64,000 nt of DNA. It comes from Caulobacter sp. FWC2. Lineage in GTDB: Bacteria > Pseudomonadota > Alphaproteobacteria > Caulobacterales > Caulobacteraceae. Below, piece after piece: positions 18,381 through 28,086 of this stretch. Where the stretch lies: positions 2,604,001 through 2,668,000 of the forward strand of contig NZ_PEBF01000001.1 in assembly GCF_002742625.1 (NCBI RefSeq), given 5' to 3'. Position numbers and translations under genes: made by a program. Every line of letters starts with the position of its first letter. Position 1 is the stretch's first letter. Under the pieces are notes generated by a model, which worked only from the letters and a program-made list of their open reading frames with translations, was not told the origin of the DNA and ran no database searches.

Positions 18381-20477
18381 ATGGCCAGACCATCTGTATC
18401 TGAATTGCTGTTGGCTTCGGGCTATAGCTCTAGTGATATTTCCTATTTGTCACGAGCTTCGGCCACGCTTTACGGCAATGTTGGCGCCAATGTTGACGAA
18501 AGAAATTGGTCCGCAATTCTAGCAAGTGCAAATCCGCTTGAGGCTGCAGAAGCTGCTTTGCGGGCAATGTATGTCAATAAAGCCTACCTGGCGCGTAATG
18601 CAGACTACCTCATAACGCATGGATATGGCGCCGCCCAGATTGAGTGGACATACCGCAGTCTATCAAAATCGATGGGACTGTCCTATTCGCCGGACTGGTC
18701 TGCGGGAACCATGTATCAGTCCTACGGGCAAATGTCGGACTCGCAGTTAAAGGCTGCCGCGGAGCTCGAATATTATAGCTCTATTGCTCCTGCCGCCCCT
18801 GTGCTCGGATTCAGCGTCTCGGGCCTGACCGTTCAGTCGACGGGCGGGACACTGGCGCTTTCTGTATCAGGATCTGTGGGTTCCGCCGCCAGCGGCTCGG
18901 TCACCCTCACTGAGCAGAGCTCGGTTAAGGAGGGCTATCTCAAACTCATCAACGGCTATGGCGCTTCAAGCACCTACACCGAGCAGTATGTGATGTTGGG
19001 CACGTCGGGCGGCGACACTCTGAGCGCGTCGGGAACGCGAAAGGACTTCATCTTTGGCGGCGGCGGCAACGATACCATCAACGGCGCCGGCGGTGACGAC
19101 GTGCTGCTGGGCGGCGGCGGCGGCGACGTAATCACAGGCGGCGCCGGCAACGACATCATGGCTGGTGGGGCGGGCAACGACACGTTCAATGTTGATTCCG
19201 GATCCGACACGATCCTCGATCTGGCGACCGGCGACATCCTGGTTGTCAGCGCGGGAGCGACGGCCGTAGCCAACGATGTCGCAGCTTTCGTCGCCTCTGG
19301 CTCGACAACGAACGCGGGCGTCGCAACCCTGAACGCGGCAAGTTCGGGTGGCAATATCGACGTGTCCCTGGCGGGCGGATCAGCCGGGTTCACCCTGGTT
19401 GGATCGGCTGTCGCCGACACCCTGCTGGGGACGAACTTCGCGGACACGATCTCGGGCGGCGGTGGCGACGACACGATCAATGGCGGGGGTGGAGCCGACA
19501 CTTTGAGCGGCGGGGCCGGCGACGACGTAATAACGGCCACGGATCTCGCGACTTTGATCGACGGCGGAACGCACGTGAGCGGTGATGTCGTGAAGTTCAC
19601 GACGTCGGTTTCCGCCACGAATTTGACCGATAGCCACTTGATCAACATCGAAAAGGTGGTCCTGGCGAACACCTCGGCCGCGGCCTTCGACTTCTCGGCT
19701 CAGTCCGAGACTCTGGCCTTCAGCGGCAGCGGGCTTGGCGGCGCCATCACACTCATTGGCGGCGGCGCGGCGGACACGTTCAACTTTACTGGCGACGAGG
19801 TCGTCAACTACGTGACGTCGATCAACGGCGGCGGCGGCTCCGACACCCTCACCATCTCGTCCATCACCCAGTCTATCGACCTCACGGGAAAATTGACCAG
19901 TGTCGAGACGGTTTCTCTAACCGCTGGGAGCGGCGCGGTTACGTTGACCATTCCGACGGTCAATGCGCTGAATATCACGACGGGCTCCGGGGCCTTGGCC
20001 GTCAACTTGGGCGCGGGCGGTCAAGCCGTCACCCTAACCTCCGGTGGGAATGGGGCGACGACCGTCACGAGTGGCGCTGGGGCTGATACCATCACCATGC
20101 CCAGCACCAGCACTGGGACCTTCGTCCTCACGGAGACCGGAGCTGGGATGTCGACCAAGACGTCGGTCGACACTATTGTCGATTTTAATACGGCAAATAC
20201 CGTGTTCAAGACCGGAGTAGGTGCAGCGTCGGTCGGATCCTATATCATTGGCAACGCTGATATGGGGAACTACCTTTCGACTATAGCGTCCGGCTTATCG
20301 ATAGTTCTGAACAATACCGGCCAATCTTATCTTATTACAATCCAAACAGGCACTGCTACTGGAACTTATCTCTTCCAAAACACTGGTTCAGATACTTCGC
20401 AGTTTGATACGACTGATTTCTTCGTCAAACTTGTCGCCGTTTCGGGCGGCCTGACGACCGCAAACCTGATCGCCTAA
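18381..20477 (+). CDS. RTX-repeat secreted protein (S-layer/hemolysin-type calcium-binding)
   Basis: 698 residues from ATG 18381, with GGGGGAG upstream. Residues 1-135 are a helical N-terminal domain of unknown family. Glycine-rich nonapeptides occupy about 226-270 (five copies such as GGAGNDTFN) and 359-386 (three copies such as GGGGDDTIN), forming calcium-binding beta-rolls. The remainder is Thr/Ser/Gly-rich beta sequence resembling Caulobacter S-layer-type proteins, ending TANLIA. No Sec signal is seen; export by a type I system through the uncleaved C-terminus is the family rule, but no ABC/MFP genes are adjacent. The first 500 bp are lower in GC than neighbours. Confidence 0.85.
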   Translation: MARPSVSELLLASGYSSSDISYLSRASATLYGNVGANVDERNWSAILASANPLEAAEAALRAMYVNKAYLARNADYLITHGYGAAQIEWTYRSLSKSMGLSYSPDWSAGTMYQSYGQMSDSQLKAAAELEYYSSIAPAAPVLGFSVSGLTVQSTGGTLALSVSGSVGSAASGSVTLTEQSSVKEGYLKLINGYGASSTYTEQYVMLGTSGGDTLSASGTRKDFIFGGGGNDTINGAGGDDVLLGGGGGDVITGGAGNDIMAGGAGNDTFNVDSGSDTILDLATGDILVVSAGATAVANDVAAFVASGSTTNAGVATLNAASSGGNIDVSLAGGSAGFTLVGSAVADTLLGTNFADTISGGGGDDTINGGGGADTLSGGAGDDVITATDLATLIDGGTHVSGDVVKFTTSVSATNLTDSHLINIEKVVLANTSAAAFDFSAQSETLAFSGSGLGGAITLIGGGAADTFNFTGDEVVNYVTSINGGGGSDTLTISSITQSIDLTGKLTSVETVSLTAGSGAVTLTIPTVNALNITTGSGALAVNLGAGGQAVTLTSGGNGATTVTSGAGADTITMPSTSTGTFVLTETGAGMSTKTSVDTIVDFNTANTVFKTGVGAASVGSYIIGNADMGNYLSTIASGLSIVLNNTGQSYLITIQTGTATGTYLFQNTGSDTSQFDTTDFFVKLVAVSGGLTTANLIA

Positions 20478-20483
20478 CCAAAC

Positions 20484-20516
20484 GAAGGTCGCCGCTCCTT
20501 CTGCGCGGCGGCCTTC
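20484..20516 (+). terminator. Stem-loop after RTX gene
   Basis: Arms GAAGGTCGCCGC (20484-20495) and GCGGCGGCCTTC (20505-20516) pair over 12 bp with one G-T wobble around a 9-nt loop. It starts 7 bp after the RTX stop codon. No T-tract follows, so termination is likely but not certain. Confidence 0.6.
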
Positions 20517-20689
20517 GCCTCTGGCGAACCTGGCCTTCACTACCGCGACCTAGTTCAGCGAGAAGCTGTTATCGATCTCCTTCAAGCCCAATACCGATAA
20601 GATGCAGGGGTGTGTTACGGAGAGATGCTGGTCTCATCATGCCCGGACCAAGAGGGCGGTGGATGCCCGCCTAGAACTTGTAGCCAACA

Positions 20690-20908
20690 TTGCCTCACTT
20701 TGGCGGAATTGAACCGCAGACCAACGCCGATGCGGTCCTTGACGGCCTCGGGTATATCATCATCGCCATCGCGGTCTTCGATGTCGCCAAGTATCTCTTC
20801 GACGAAGAGGTCCGCCGCGACAGCGACAAGCGGAGCGCCGCCGAGGTGCGGCGTAGCCTGACCAAGTTCCTGTCCACGATCGTCATCGCGCTCTTCCTTG
20901 AAGCGTAG
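20690..20908 (+). pseudogene. Fragment of small conserved membrane protein
   Basis: The frame contains LGYIIIAIAVFDVAKYLFDE and RRSLTKFLSTIVIALFLEA, matching the N-terminal half of a family of small multi-TM proteins that normally continues through a third and fourth span. Here TAG follows LEA and nothing downstream restores the family sequence. The start (TTG 20690) is also uncertain. A further reading frame ending VEEKVGEEDEIEARKDKAR (stop about 21000) may be the tail of another eroded gene. The 20.5-21.2 kb interval therefore looks like gene debris between the RTX gene and the chemosensory operon. Confidence 0.5.
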
Positions 20909-21183
20909 GCCTGGGAGCTTTCAGCGCTTTTCGGCCGCCGTCGAGGAAAAGGTGGGTGAGGAAGACGAGATCGAGGCGCGCAAAGATAAGGCTCGCTGAA
21001 CGGCCGATGCCCCCAAGGGGACACCTCTCACGCCTGTCGAGTTCCTGGTGCATCCCGAAACAAGCGGTCGCTGAAGCACGTTCCGCGCGACAAGCGGACT
21101 TTGGGACAACTCCAAGACGACGACGATCTTGTCAGGTATTTCGCTGCTCGCCCGACAATAAGTTTGGGGCTGCCGCTGCGGCG

Positions 21184-23955
21184 CTAGGGCGCGCTCCGTT
21201 TTAAGATCTCTCCGATCCGCCGTCCAAGCTGTTCGATTGCGAAGGGCTTGGTGATGATCTCCATGCCGCCGCCAAGGAACGCCGCCTGGTCCGCGGCCTG
21301 CTTGGCGTAGCCGGTCATGAACAGGATCGGCAGGTCGGGCCTTGTCTCGCGGGCGATCTCGGCCAGTTGCCGGCCATTGAGACCCGGCAGCCCTACATCG
21401 CTAATCAACAGATCGATCTTTCGCGAGGATTCCAGAATGGGCACGGCCTGCCGTCCATCAGCGGTCTCGACGCCTTGATAACCTAGCTCCTCCAGGACCT
21501 GCATCACCAGCAAACGAACTGCGGGGTCGTCTTCGATCACCAGAACGGTCTCGCCCGCCCCCGTAGGCGCGGCCTCATCGCCAGCCAGAACCTCTTCCTC
21601 GACCGGTCCAAGGTGCCTCGGAAGGAAAAGACGGATAGTCGTGCCGCGCCCTTCCTTGCTGTCGATGACGACGTGGCCGTGAGACTGCTGGATGAATCCG
21701 TAGATCATAGACAGACCCAAACCCGTCCCCTGCCCCAGCGGCTTGGTGGTGTAGAAAGGGTCGAACACCTTTTCCAAAACCTCGGCGGGCATGCCCGTGC
21801 CGGTGTCGGTCACGCTGATCTCGACATAGTCGCCGGCCTCGGCGTGGTCGCTCTCGGCCAACTCCAGGTCGGAAAGATAGACGTTACGCGCGGCGATGGT
21901 CAGTTCGCCCCCGCTCGGCATGGCGTCGCGCGCATTGATCGCTAGATTCAGAATGGCGCTCTCAAGCTGATTGTCGTCCGCCACGGCCGTCCAGAGCTCG
22001 GGCTGAGTGTCGATCCGCAACGCCACCTGCTCGCCTAGGGTTCGTGTCAGCAGGTCCGCCATCGACACAGTCAGTGTTCCGACATCGAGCGCGCGGTTAT
22101 CCAGGGTCTGGCGGCGCGAGAACGCTAACAGCCGGTGGGTCAACGCCGCCGCGCGCTGGCCAGACTGCATCGCCGCGTCCAGGAATCGGTCGACATCGCC
22201 CATTCGTCCCTCGGCGAGGCGTCGCCGCACCATGTCGATCCCGCCCAGAATGCCGGTGAGCATGTTGTTGAAGTCGTGCGCCAAGCCGCCCGTCAACTGA
22301 CCGACCGCTTCCATCTTCTGGCTTTGGCGCAGTTGATCTTCCAGCACCTTACGCTGGGTGACGTCGCGGCCGACACCGTAGATCGCCTCGCCCTCCGGCA
22401 TGGCCGTCCAATTGACCCAGCGATAGGTCCCGTCCTTGGCGAGCATGCGACAGTCGAAGCCGCTCGCCGACCCGCCACGCGACAACGCGTTGAAGCGTTC
22501 CAGCGCCTCATGTCGGTCGTCGGGATGCACCAGGCTGCCCGCGGGCTTGCCGATCAGCTCGCCTTCGTCATAGCCCAGCAATGAAGTCCAGGCCGGATTA
22601 GCCGCTCGATAAAGGCCGTCGGGGCCGATCACGTGCAGCAGGTCGCGCGACAGATTCCAGACTCGGTCGCGCTCCTGGGTGCGCGCCGCGACCCGGACCT
22701 CGAGCGTCTCGGTCAACACCCGAAGCTGCTGTTCGGAACGCTTGGTCGAGGTGATGTCGTAGATCACGCCGATAAAGCTGACCCCGCCGGGACCTTCCTG
22801 CCGGTACTCGCCACGAGAGGCCAGCCATCGCTCTTCACCGGTGTCCGCGCGCAGGATGCGAAACTCGTGAAAGGCTGGACCGAAGGGATGCTTGCCGTCA
22901 CGGCCCTGAATGATCGGGGGATCCTCGGGATGCACCACGGCGTTGATGGTCCGCACCGGCAGGCTTGTCGCCCGCTGCAGGCCCAGGAGCCGACAGAATT
23001 GCTCGGACACCTCGGCCGTACCGAAGCCGCTGAGATATTCGAATGACCCGACCCCGCCGGCGGTCTGCGCGATGAGCAGTCGCTCCTCGACACGCTTCTG
23101 GTCGGTGATGTCGGCGAGCACGCCGGAGAACCGGACAGGCTTGTCGTCAGCGTCGAGATAGGTTCGCCCCCTCGCTGACACCCAGTGGACAACGCCATCC
23201 AGCACGACGCGATAGTCCCTGGCGAAGACCTCCGCGCCGTTCAGGGCGCCGGCCACGGCGATCTGCAGGCGCAGCCGGTCGTCGTCATGGACGGGCGCGA
23301 AGAAGGTCGAACTCGGTATGCCGCGCGCGGCCACGACCGGGTCCAGGCCGTACAGGCTCGCGAAGCGGACGTCGGCGACCAGAACGCCGCTGGCGATGTC
23401 CCACTCCCAGGCTCCGGCGGCGCCCGCGATGGCCTGCGCGACGCGAAGGCGCTCCTGCGCCTCGGCCAGCTTCTGGCGACTGGCCCGAAGTTGCTCGACG
23501 ACGACGTCATCCGCGTATTCGCCGGTGACGTCGGCTTGGGTCGCGAAGCGGTAGACGGGCGCGCCGTGTTCGTCACGTAGGGTGGTGATGTTGACGCGGT
23601 TCCAGAAGGGCGAACCATCCTTGCGGCGATTGAGCAGGTCGGCGGTGACGGCGCCGTCCCGAGCCAGGGTTTCGGCGATGCGCAAGGTCGTGGCCGCATC
23701 AGTCGCGCCATCCTGCAGGAACCGGCAGTTTCGCCCGACCGTCTCCCGCGCGGAATATCCCGACAAGGCCTCGAACGCCGCGTTCACATAGACGATCGGA
23801 TCGTCCTCGCGCCGCGGTTCGGTCACGACAACGGCCACCCCGGACTGAGCCAGAGCATCGAACAGTGGACCAGCCAGAGCTCGTAACGCTTCAAGCGCCT
23901 GCCCCGCCTCCCGAACATCTTGGCGCATCTCGGCGTCTGTGGCCTCGGTCGTCAC
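21184..23955 (-). CDS. LOV-PAS hybrid sensor histidine kinase with receiver
   Basis: 923 residues, soluble. Residues 28-148 are a LOV photosensor: GRNCRFLQ at 74-81 holds the flavin-adduct Cys77, and RKDGSPFWN and Q140 supply flavin contacts. PAS-like modules follow at about 172-290, 295-405 and 430-540. HisKA has the phospho-acceptor H560 (GGLAHDFNN), then an HATPase domain with DTGTGMP and GTGLGLSM, and a C-terminal receiver (VLVIEDDP...ISDVGLPG). It should be a blue-light-regulated hybrid kinase. It is the last gene of the minus-strand chemosensory operon, 39 bp after cheC. Start is GTG 23955. Confidence 0.9.
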   Translation of the reverse strand: MTTEATDAEMRQDVREAGQALEALRALAGPLFDALAQSGVAVVVTEPRREDDPIVYVNAAFEALSGYSARETVGRNCRFLQDGATDAATTLRIAETLARDGAVTADLLNRRKDGSPFWNRVNITTLRDEHGAPVYRFATQADVTGEYADDVVVEQLRASRQKLAEAQERLRVAQAIAGAAGAWEWDIASGVLVADVRFASLYGLDPVVAARGIPSSTFFAPVHDDDRLRLQIAVAGALNGAEVFARDYRVVLDGVVHWVSARGRTYLDADDKPVRFSGVLADITDQKRVEERLLIAQTAGGVGSFEYLSGFGTAEVSEQFCRLLGLQRATSLPVRTINAVVHPEDPPIIQGRDGKHPFGPAFHEFRILRADTGEERWLASRGEYRQEGPGGVSFIGVIYDITSTKRSEQQLRVLTETLEVRVAARTQERDRVWNLSRDLLHVIGPDGLYRAANPAWTSLLGYDEGELIGKPAGSLVHPDDRHEALERFNALSRGGSASGFDCRMLAKDGTYRWVNWTAMPEGEAIYGVGRDVTQRKVLEDQLRQSQKMEAVGQLTGGLAHDFNNMLTGILGGIDMVRRRLAEGRMGDVDRFLDAAMQSGQRAAALTHRLLAFSRRQTLDNRALDVGTLTVSMADLLTRTLGEQVALRIDTQPELWTAVADDNQLESAILNLAINARDAMPSGGELTIAARNVYLSDLELAESDHAEAGDYVEISVTDTGTGMPAEVLEKVFDPFYTTKPLGQGTGLGLSMIYGFIQQSHGHVVIDSKEGRGTTIRLFLPRHLGPVEEEVLAGDEAAPTGAGETVLVIEDDPAVRLLVMQVLEELGYQGVETADGRQAVPILESSRKIDLLISDVGLPGLNGRQLAEIARETRPDLPILFMTGYAKQAADQAAFLGGGMEIITKPFAIEQLGRRIGEILKRSAP

Positions 23956-23994
23956 CGCAGGACAACTCCAACCGTGGCGATAGGTTCGGGCATC

Positions 23995-24633
23995 TCAGGC
24001 GACGTCGCCAACGACACGTTGGATGAAGTCGGCGATCAAGCCCTTCAATGCCTGCAACGACGGCAGGTCCATCAGCATGGCGATATAGCCGCGGATGTCG
24101 CGATCGTTGATGGCGAAGTTGATATAGAGAAACAGCACGACTCCGCCGTCCGGGCTGCCGGGCGAAAGATTGAACAGCATCGAGCCATCGCCGCGGATCA
24201 CCTCTGGCAGCGACATGGTCAGGGGACGCTGCAGCATGTTGGCCATGGTCGCCAGGCAGCTATTGAGCACGACGTTGCCCGTCTCGGCCAGAGCCTCCTG
24301 CTCCATATCGGCCGCCTCGGCGGGCGAAAGGGCGCCGCCCGTCACGGCATGCACGAGCGCCATGCTGTTGGACTGGGGAAAGATAAGCAGTGCTCGTCCG
24401 GAGAACACGCCCTCGAAATCCTGGCGAACAGCGACAAGCTCGCCGCTTTCGCGCTCGCGGATCAAGGTGGTGGCGCCCGCGCGGCTCACGACCTCGACCG
24501 ATGGCACCGACAGCAGGACGTGCTCGCCCACCATCTTGCGCAGATTGGCCGCGGCGCGGCTGACGCCGATATTGACGAGCTCGGTCAGAGCATCGAGCTC
24601 CAGGTCATCGAGCAGGTTTGCGTGCGCGTTCAT
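23995..24633 (-). CDS. cheC: CheC-family chemotaxis phosphatase/inhibitor
   Basis: 212 residues. DALTELVNIGVSRAAANLRK near the N-terminus and EQEALAETGNVVLNSCLATM in the second half are the paired CheC/CheX/FliY motifs (E-x3-N helices) that dephosphorylate CheY-P. CheC is uncommon in proteobacterial systems compared with CheZ. Its ATG overlaps the stop of the CheY-like gene upstream (ATGA), so the two products are translationally coupled, and the neighbouring receiver is its likely substrate. Confidence 0.85.
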   Translation of the reverse strand: MNAHANLLDDLELDALTELVNIGVSRAAANLRKMVGEHVLLSVPSVEVVSRAGATTLIRERESGELVAVRQDFEGVFSGRALLIFPQSNSMALVHAVTGGALSPAEAADMEQEALAETGNVVLNSCLATMANMLQRPLTMSLPEVIRGDGSMLFNLSPGSPDGGVVLFLYINFAINDRDIRGYIAMLMDLPSLQALKGLIADFIQRVVGDVA

Positions 24634-25013
24634 TGCGCCGCCGTCTTCAGCCGCAGCGCCGCGCCGGACAGGAAACCGCGCATGCCGTCTTCCGTCACCG
24701 GCTTTGCGATGAAGGTCGCGTTGGCGGCGCGGGCCCTGGCGATGATCTCGTCCTGAACATTGGCGGTAGCGACGGCGATGGGCATCGTCGGGAAGCGCGC
24801 GCGCAATTCTTCGGCCAGGGCCAAACCGTCGCGCCCCGGCATGTTGTAGTCGAGGATCGCGACATCGATGGCCTGCGCGTCGAAGGCCGCGACGGCCTCA
24901 TCGGCGTTGCTGGCTTCGAAACGCACCCAGTCAGGTTGCAGGGCGGCGATTGCTTTGCCCAGCACGATGCGAGCCAGCTTGCTGTCGTCGACGATGAGAA
25001 CTGCCGTCCCCAT
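24630..25013 (-). CDS. CheY-like single-domain response regulator
   Basis: 127 residues, receiver domain only. VLIVDDSKLAR provides the acidic pocket, VAILDYNMPGRDG the phospho-acceptor Asp (about residue 53), and FIAKPV the conserved Lys. No output domain is present, as in CheY. It lies 51 bp after the STAS gene and overlaps cheC by 4 bp. CheA at 25316-27232 is its probable phospho-donor and CheC its phosphatase. Confidence 0.88.
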   Translation of the reverse strand: MGTAVLIVDDSKLARIVLGKAIAALQPDWVRFEASNADEAVAAFDAQAIDVAILDYNMPGRDGLALAEELRARFPTMPIAVATANVQDEIIARARAANATFIAKPVTEDGMRGFLSGAALRLKTAAQ

Positions 25014-25064
25014 GGATTACTTCTCCTGCTGCCGCCACGCTTCACGCGGCGTTGAACTGAAACT

Positions 25065-25319
25065 CTACTGGCCGGACGCTCGCTCGGCGATCACCGCGGG
25101 CAAGAGCCAATCTCGAACGAAAGCGTTTTCAGGAAGGCCGATAATCTTGGGATGGAAAGCCAAGATCACTTGGACAACCGCCCCATGCAGACCTTCGCAC
25201 GCCGACAGGTCCAAGGTGGAGTCTGAAATGCCTTGTAGCAGAGCTGTCAGAGGTTCGGCGTCCTCTACCCGACAAACACCTTGAAGACGCACGGTCGAGC
25301 CATCGCGAGTGACCGTCAC
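25065..25319 (-). CDS. Small STAS-domain protein in the che operon
   Basis: 84 residues beginning with GTG 25319, overlapping the cheA stop by 4 bp. VTRDGSTVRLQGVCRVEDAE, STLDLSACEGLHGAVVQVIL and the spacing of strands and helices fit a STAS fold like anti-sigma-factor antagonists. The usual phosphorylatable Ser position appears occupied by the ACEGLHGA segment, so regulation by a serine kinase is doubtful. Translational coupling to CheA suggests it is a partner of the chemosensory complex. Its role is not established. Confidence 0.65.
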   Translation of the reverse strand: MTVTRDGSTVRLQGVCRVEDAEPLTALLQGISDSTLDLSACEGLHGAVVQVILAFHPKIIGLPENAFVRDWLLPAVIAERASGQ

Positions 25320-27232
25320 AGGACAAGCTCCGCAAGGTCTAGGATCATCAGCACGGCGCCGTCGGCCAGAAGGGTCGTGCCCATCACGCCGGGCGCGCCA
25401 GCCAGCAGTCCAGTCATCGGTCGCACCGCCGCGTCCATCCGATCGACGATAGCGTCCACGGCGAAGCCGACCTGTTCTCCTTGCACGCGCGCGACGACGA
25501 CCCGTTCGATCGGACGTCGCTGGGGCTCGGCCGCTCCAACCAACGAGCCCAAAGCCAGCAACGGAATAACGTCGTCGCGAAGCTGGAAGGCCTTCCCCGC
25601 GCGGATCGAGGCAATGCTGTCGGCGGACACCCGCACGGTTTCGACGACGGTGCCCAAGGCCAGGCCGTATCGCTCGGCGCCGCAGGTCACGATCATCACC
25701 TTGGTCAACACCATGCTGACTGGCAGCACGAACTTCACGATAGAGCCCTGGCCGCGTTGACTGTCGACGACGACCTTGCCGCCGAGCTTGACCGCTGCTT
25801 CGCGGACGACGTCCATGCCGACGCCCCGTCCGGAAACCGCGCTGACTTCCGCCGCCGTCGAAAACCCCGGCGTGAAGATCAGATCTATCGACGCGCGGTC
25901 GTCCAGGGCCTCCGCCGCCTCGGGTGTCAGCAATCCACGCCTGACCGCCAGCGCGCGGATAATCGCCGGATCGATACCCGCTCCATCGTCGCGAACCTCG
26001 ATCACCACCTGATCCGACGCCGTGACGGCCGAAAGCCTGACAACGGCGACAGGCGGCTTTCCCAACCGGGCCCGATCCTGCGCCGTCTCGACGCCGTGGT
26101 CGATGGCGTTGCGCAGAACATGCAGAAGCGGTTCGAACAGGCCGTCGACGATCGCCTTGTCGACCTCAACCTCGCCGCCGGAGACTTCGAGCAGCACGGT
26201 CTTGTGCAAGGCGTTGGCGATCTCTCGCGTCAGGCGGTGGAACCGGCCGAACAATGGACCCAACGCGACCAGCCGCACCTTGCCCACGGTGGCATGCAGG
26301 TCGTTGACCAACCGATCCAGCTGGGCTTGCCGACCGCGGAGGGCTTGGCTCACGGCTTGCCCGCCAGGTAGACGCTCAGCGTGCGCTGCCAAATCCGCCA
26401 AACCGTTCTTGGCGATGACCAGCTCGTCGGCCAGGTCGGCCAGCCGGTCCACCCGCTCGGCGTCGATGCGCAACGTCTTTCGCGCGCCATCGCCTCGCGG
26501 CCGCGTGACGGGTTCGCCGCCGGTCAGATCCGCGAGTTCGATCTGATCGGATACGAACCGCAAAGCCGCCTCGATTTCCGGCCGCCCGGCGGTCGAGGCG
26601 GCTTCCAGGACCAGGTTGCAGGCATAGGGATCGTAGCCGTCCAGCGAACCCCAGGGCTCCCGAGGCATAATCCTCAGCGCTGAGAGCCCGGGCAGCCCCG
26701 CTATGATCGAGACAGGATCATCGCCCGAGAAATAGCTGTCGGCGCGCGCGGTGTAGCGGACAGCGACCGTGCCCTTGGTCTCAAAGTCGGCCGGCGGATG
26801 CCAGGTCCGAGGCGCGGCCGAGGACGCAGCCTCAGCCGAGGCGCCAACCGACGCGACAAGCTCCCGGAGGCGTCGCCGCTCTACGTCTCCGATCTGCTGG
26901 GCGTCGGCCGGCAGATGGCCCGTGCGGTCCAGCGCGTCCAGCCATCGATCGACATGGTCCACGACGCTGAACAGTGCTTCAAAATCGGCGGCGACGCCGG
27001 TTCGCTCGGCGCGCAAAAGACTCAGCAAATCCTCCGCCGCATGGAGCATTACGCCCATGGGGACGAGATCGAACAGACCGGTGGAGCCCTTGAGGGTGTG
27101 GATGGCCCGGAAACAGCTATCCAGCGCTTTGGCGTCGTCGGGTCGCCGCGCCAGGGTCGCCAGATCGCGCTCGGCGCCGGCGACCAACTCGCGGCCTTCG
27201 CTGAGAAACTGAGCCATCAGATCGTCGGTCAC
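25316..27232 (-). CDS. cheA: Chemotaxis histidine kinase CheA
   Basis: 638 residues. The Hpt domain has the phospho-acceptor H45 in FRAIHTLKGSTG. The dimerisation helices and HATPase follow, with VLRNAIDHGVET (N box), DDGAGID (G1) and GRGVGMDVV (G2). A CheW-like P5 domain forms the C-terminal 140 residues. The segment between Hpt and P3 (about 150-250) is poorly conserved and may replace the usual P2. It receives signals from MCP arrays and phosphorylates the CheY-like protein and CheB. It overlaps cheR upstream and the STAS gene downstream, each by 4 bp. Confidence 0.93.
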   Translation of the reverse strand: MTDDLMAQFLSEGRELVAGAERDLATLARRPDDAKALDSCFRAIHTLKGSTGLFDLVPMGVMLHAAEDLLSLLRAERTGVAADFEALFSVVDHVDRWLDALDRTGHLPADAQQIGDVERRRLRELVASVGASAEAASSAAPRTWHPPADFETKGTVAVRYTARADSYFSGDDPVSIIAGLPGLSALRIMPREPWGSLDGYDPYACNLVLEAASTAGRPEIEAALRFVSDQIELADLTGGEPVTRPRGDGARKTLRIDAERVDRLADLADELVIAKNGLADLAAHAERLPGGQAVSQALRGRQAQLDRLVNDLHATVGKVRLVALGPLFGRFHRLTREIANALHKTVLLEVSGGEVEVDKAIVDGLFEPLLHVLRNAIDHGVETAQDRARLGKPPVAVVRLSAVTASDQVVIEVRDDGAGIDPAIIRALAVRRGLLTPEAAEALDDRASIDLIFTPGFSTAAEVSAVSGRGVGMDVVREAAVKLGGKVVVDSQRGQGSIVKFVLPVSMVLTKVMIVTCGAERYGLALGTVVETVRVSADSIASIRAGKAFQLRDDVIPLLALGSLVGAAEPQRRPIERVVVARVQGEQVGFAVDAIVDRMDAAVRPMTGLLAGAPGVMGTTLLADGAVLMILDLAELVL

Positions 27233-28086
27233 GGCCCGCGTCCCGGTCGCTGAAACACGATGGCGTTCTCGAACCGGCGAACCAGGAACCGGTCGGTTAT
27301 CCTGCTCATCGACTCGGTGTGGCCCAGGCAGAGATAGCCTCCAGGCGCGAGTCGGTCATAGAGATTATTGGCCGCCAAAAGCCGCGACGCCTCGTCAAAA
27401 TAGATCAGCACATTGCGGCAGAAGATGACGTCGAACGTTCCCTGGCTGGCCATGTTCTCCCCATCCACCAGGTTGACTTGGGTAAAGGTCACAGACTCCC
27501 GGAGGTCCTTGATCAGCTTACGGCGATGGCGACGCGCGGGTTCAAAATAGGCCTCCACGACATCCCGCGGCAGACGGGACAGGGCGCGCTCGCCATACAG
27601 GCCCTCGCGAGCGGCCGACAGCGCCCGCGTGTCGATATCGGAGCCGACGACCTCGACATTGTAGGCGTCGACCATGCGCCAGTTATCGAGCAGCCAGATC
27701 GCGATCGAATAGGCTTCCTCACCTGTCGAGCAAGGCGACGACCAGATCCTGATCTTGTCGCCAGGACGGCGTGAGGTGATCAAGTCCGGCAACAGCGAGC
27801 GACTAAGGCACGCCAGTTGGTGCTCTTCGCGATAGAAGTAGGTCTCATTGACCGTGAATGCGTTGATCAGCGCCTCGCGCTCACCGGGATGGGAGCGCAG
27901 TTGGCTGAAATAGGCCGCGAAGTTGGAACAGCCCGTAAGAACGATCCTCTCGGTCAACCGACGCTCGATATAGTAGCGCTTACTTTCGCCGAACTGCATG
28001 CCGGTCAGGCGATACAGGAACGCGCACACCTTCCGCAGGTCGTCGGTGCTCAAATGCGCCTGTTCGGGTGTCGCCGACGGCGTCAC
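27229..28086 (-). CDS. cheR: Chemotaxis methyltransferase CheR
   Basis: 285 residues. The N-terminal helical domain (LRKVCAFLYRLTGMQFGESK) is followed by the SAM-binding fold: FTVNETYFYRE, WSSPCSTGEEAYSIA (SAM motif I) and VIFCRNVLIYFD. It methylates glutamates of chemoreceptors with S-adenosylmethionine. The start is GTG 28086, overlapping the cheB stop. With CheB it provides receptor adaptation, presumably on the soluble MCP at the head of this operon. Confidence 0.93.
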   Translation of the reverse strand: MTPSATPEQAHLSTDDLRKVCAFLYRLTGMQFGESKRYYIERRLTERIVLTGCSNFAAYFSQLRSHPGEREALINAFTVNETYFYREEHQLACLSRSLLPDLITSRRPGDKIRIWSSPCSTGEEAYSIAIWLLDNWRMVDAYNVEVVGSDIDTRALSAAREGLYGERALSRLPRDVVEAYFEPARRHRRKLIKDLRESVTFTQVNLVDGENMASQGTFDVIFCRNVLIYFDEASRLLAANNLYDRLAPGGYLCLGHTESMSRITDRFLVRRFENAIVFQRPGRGP

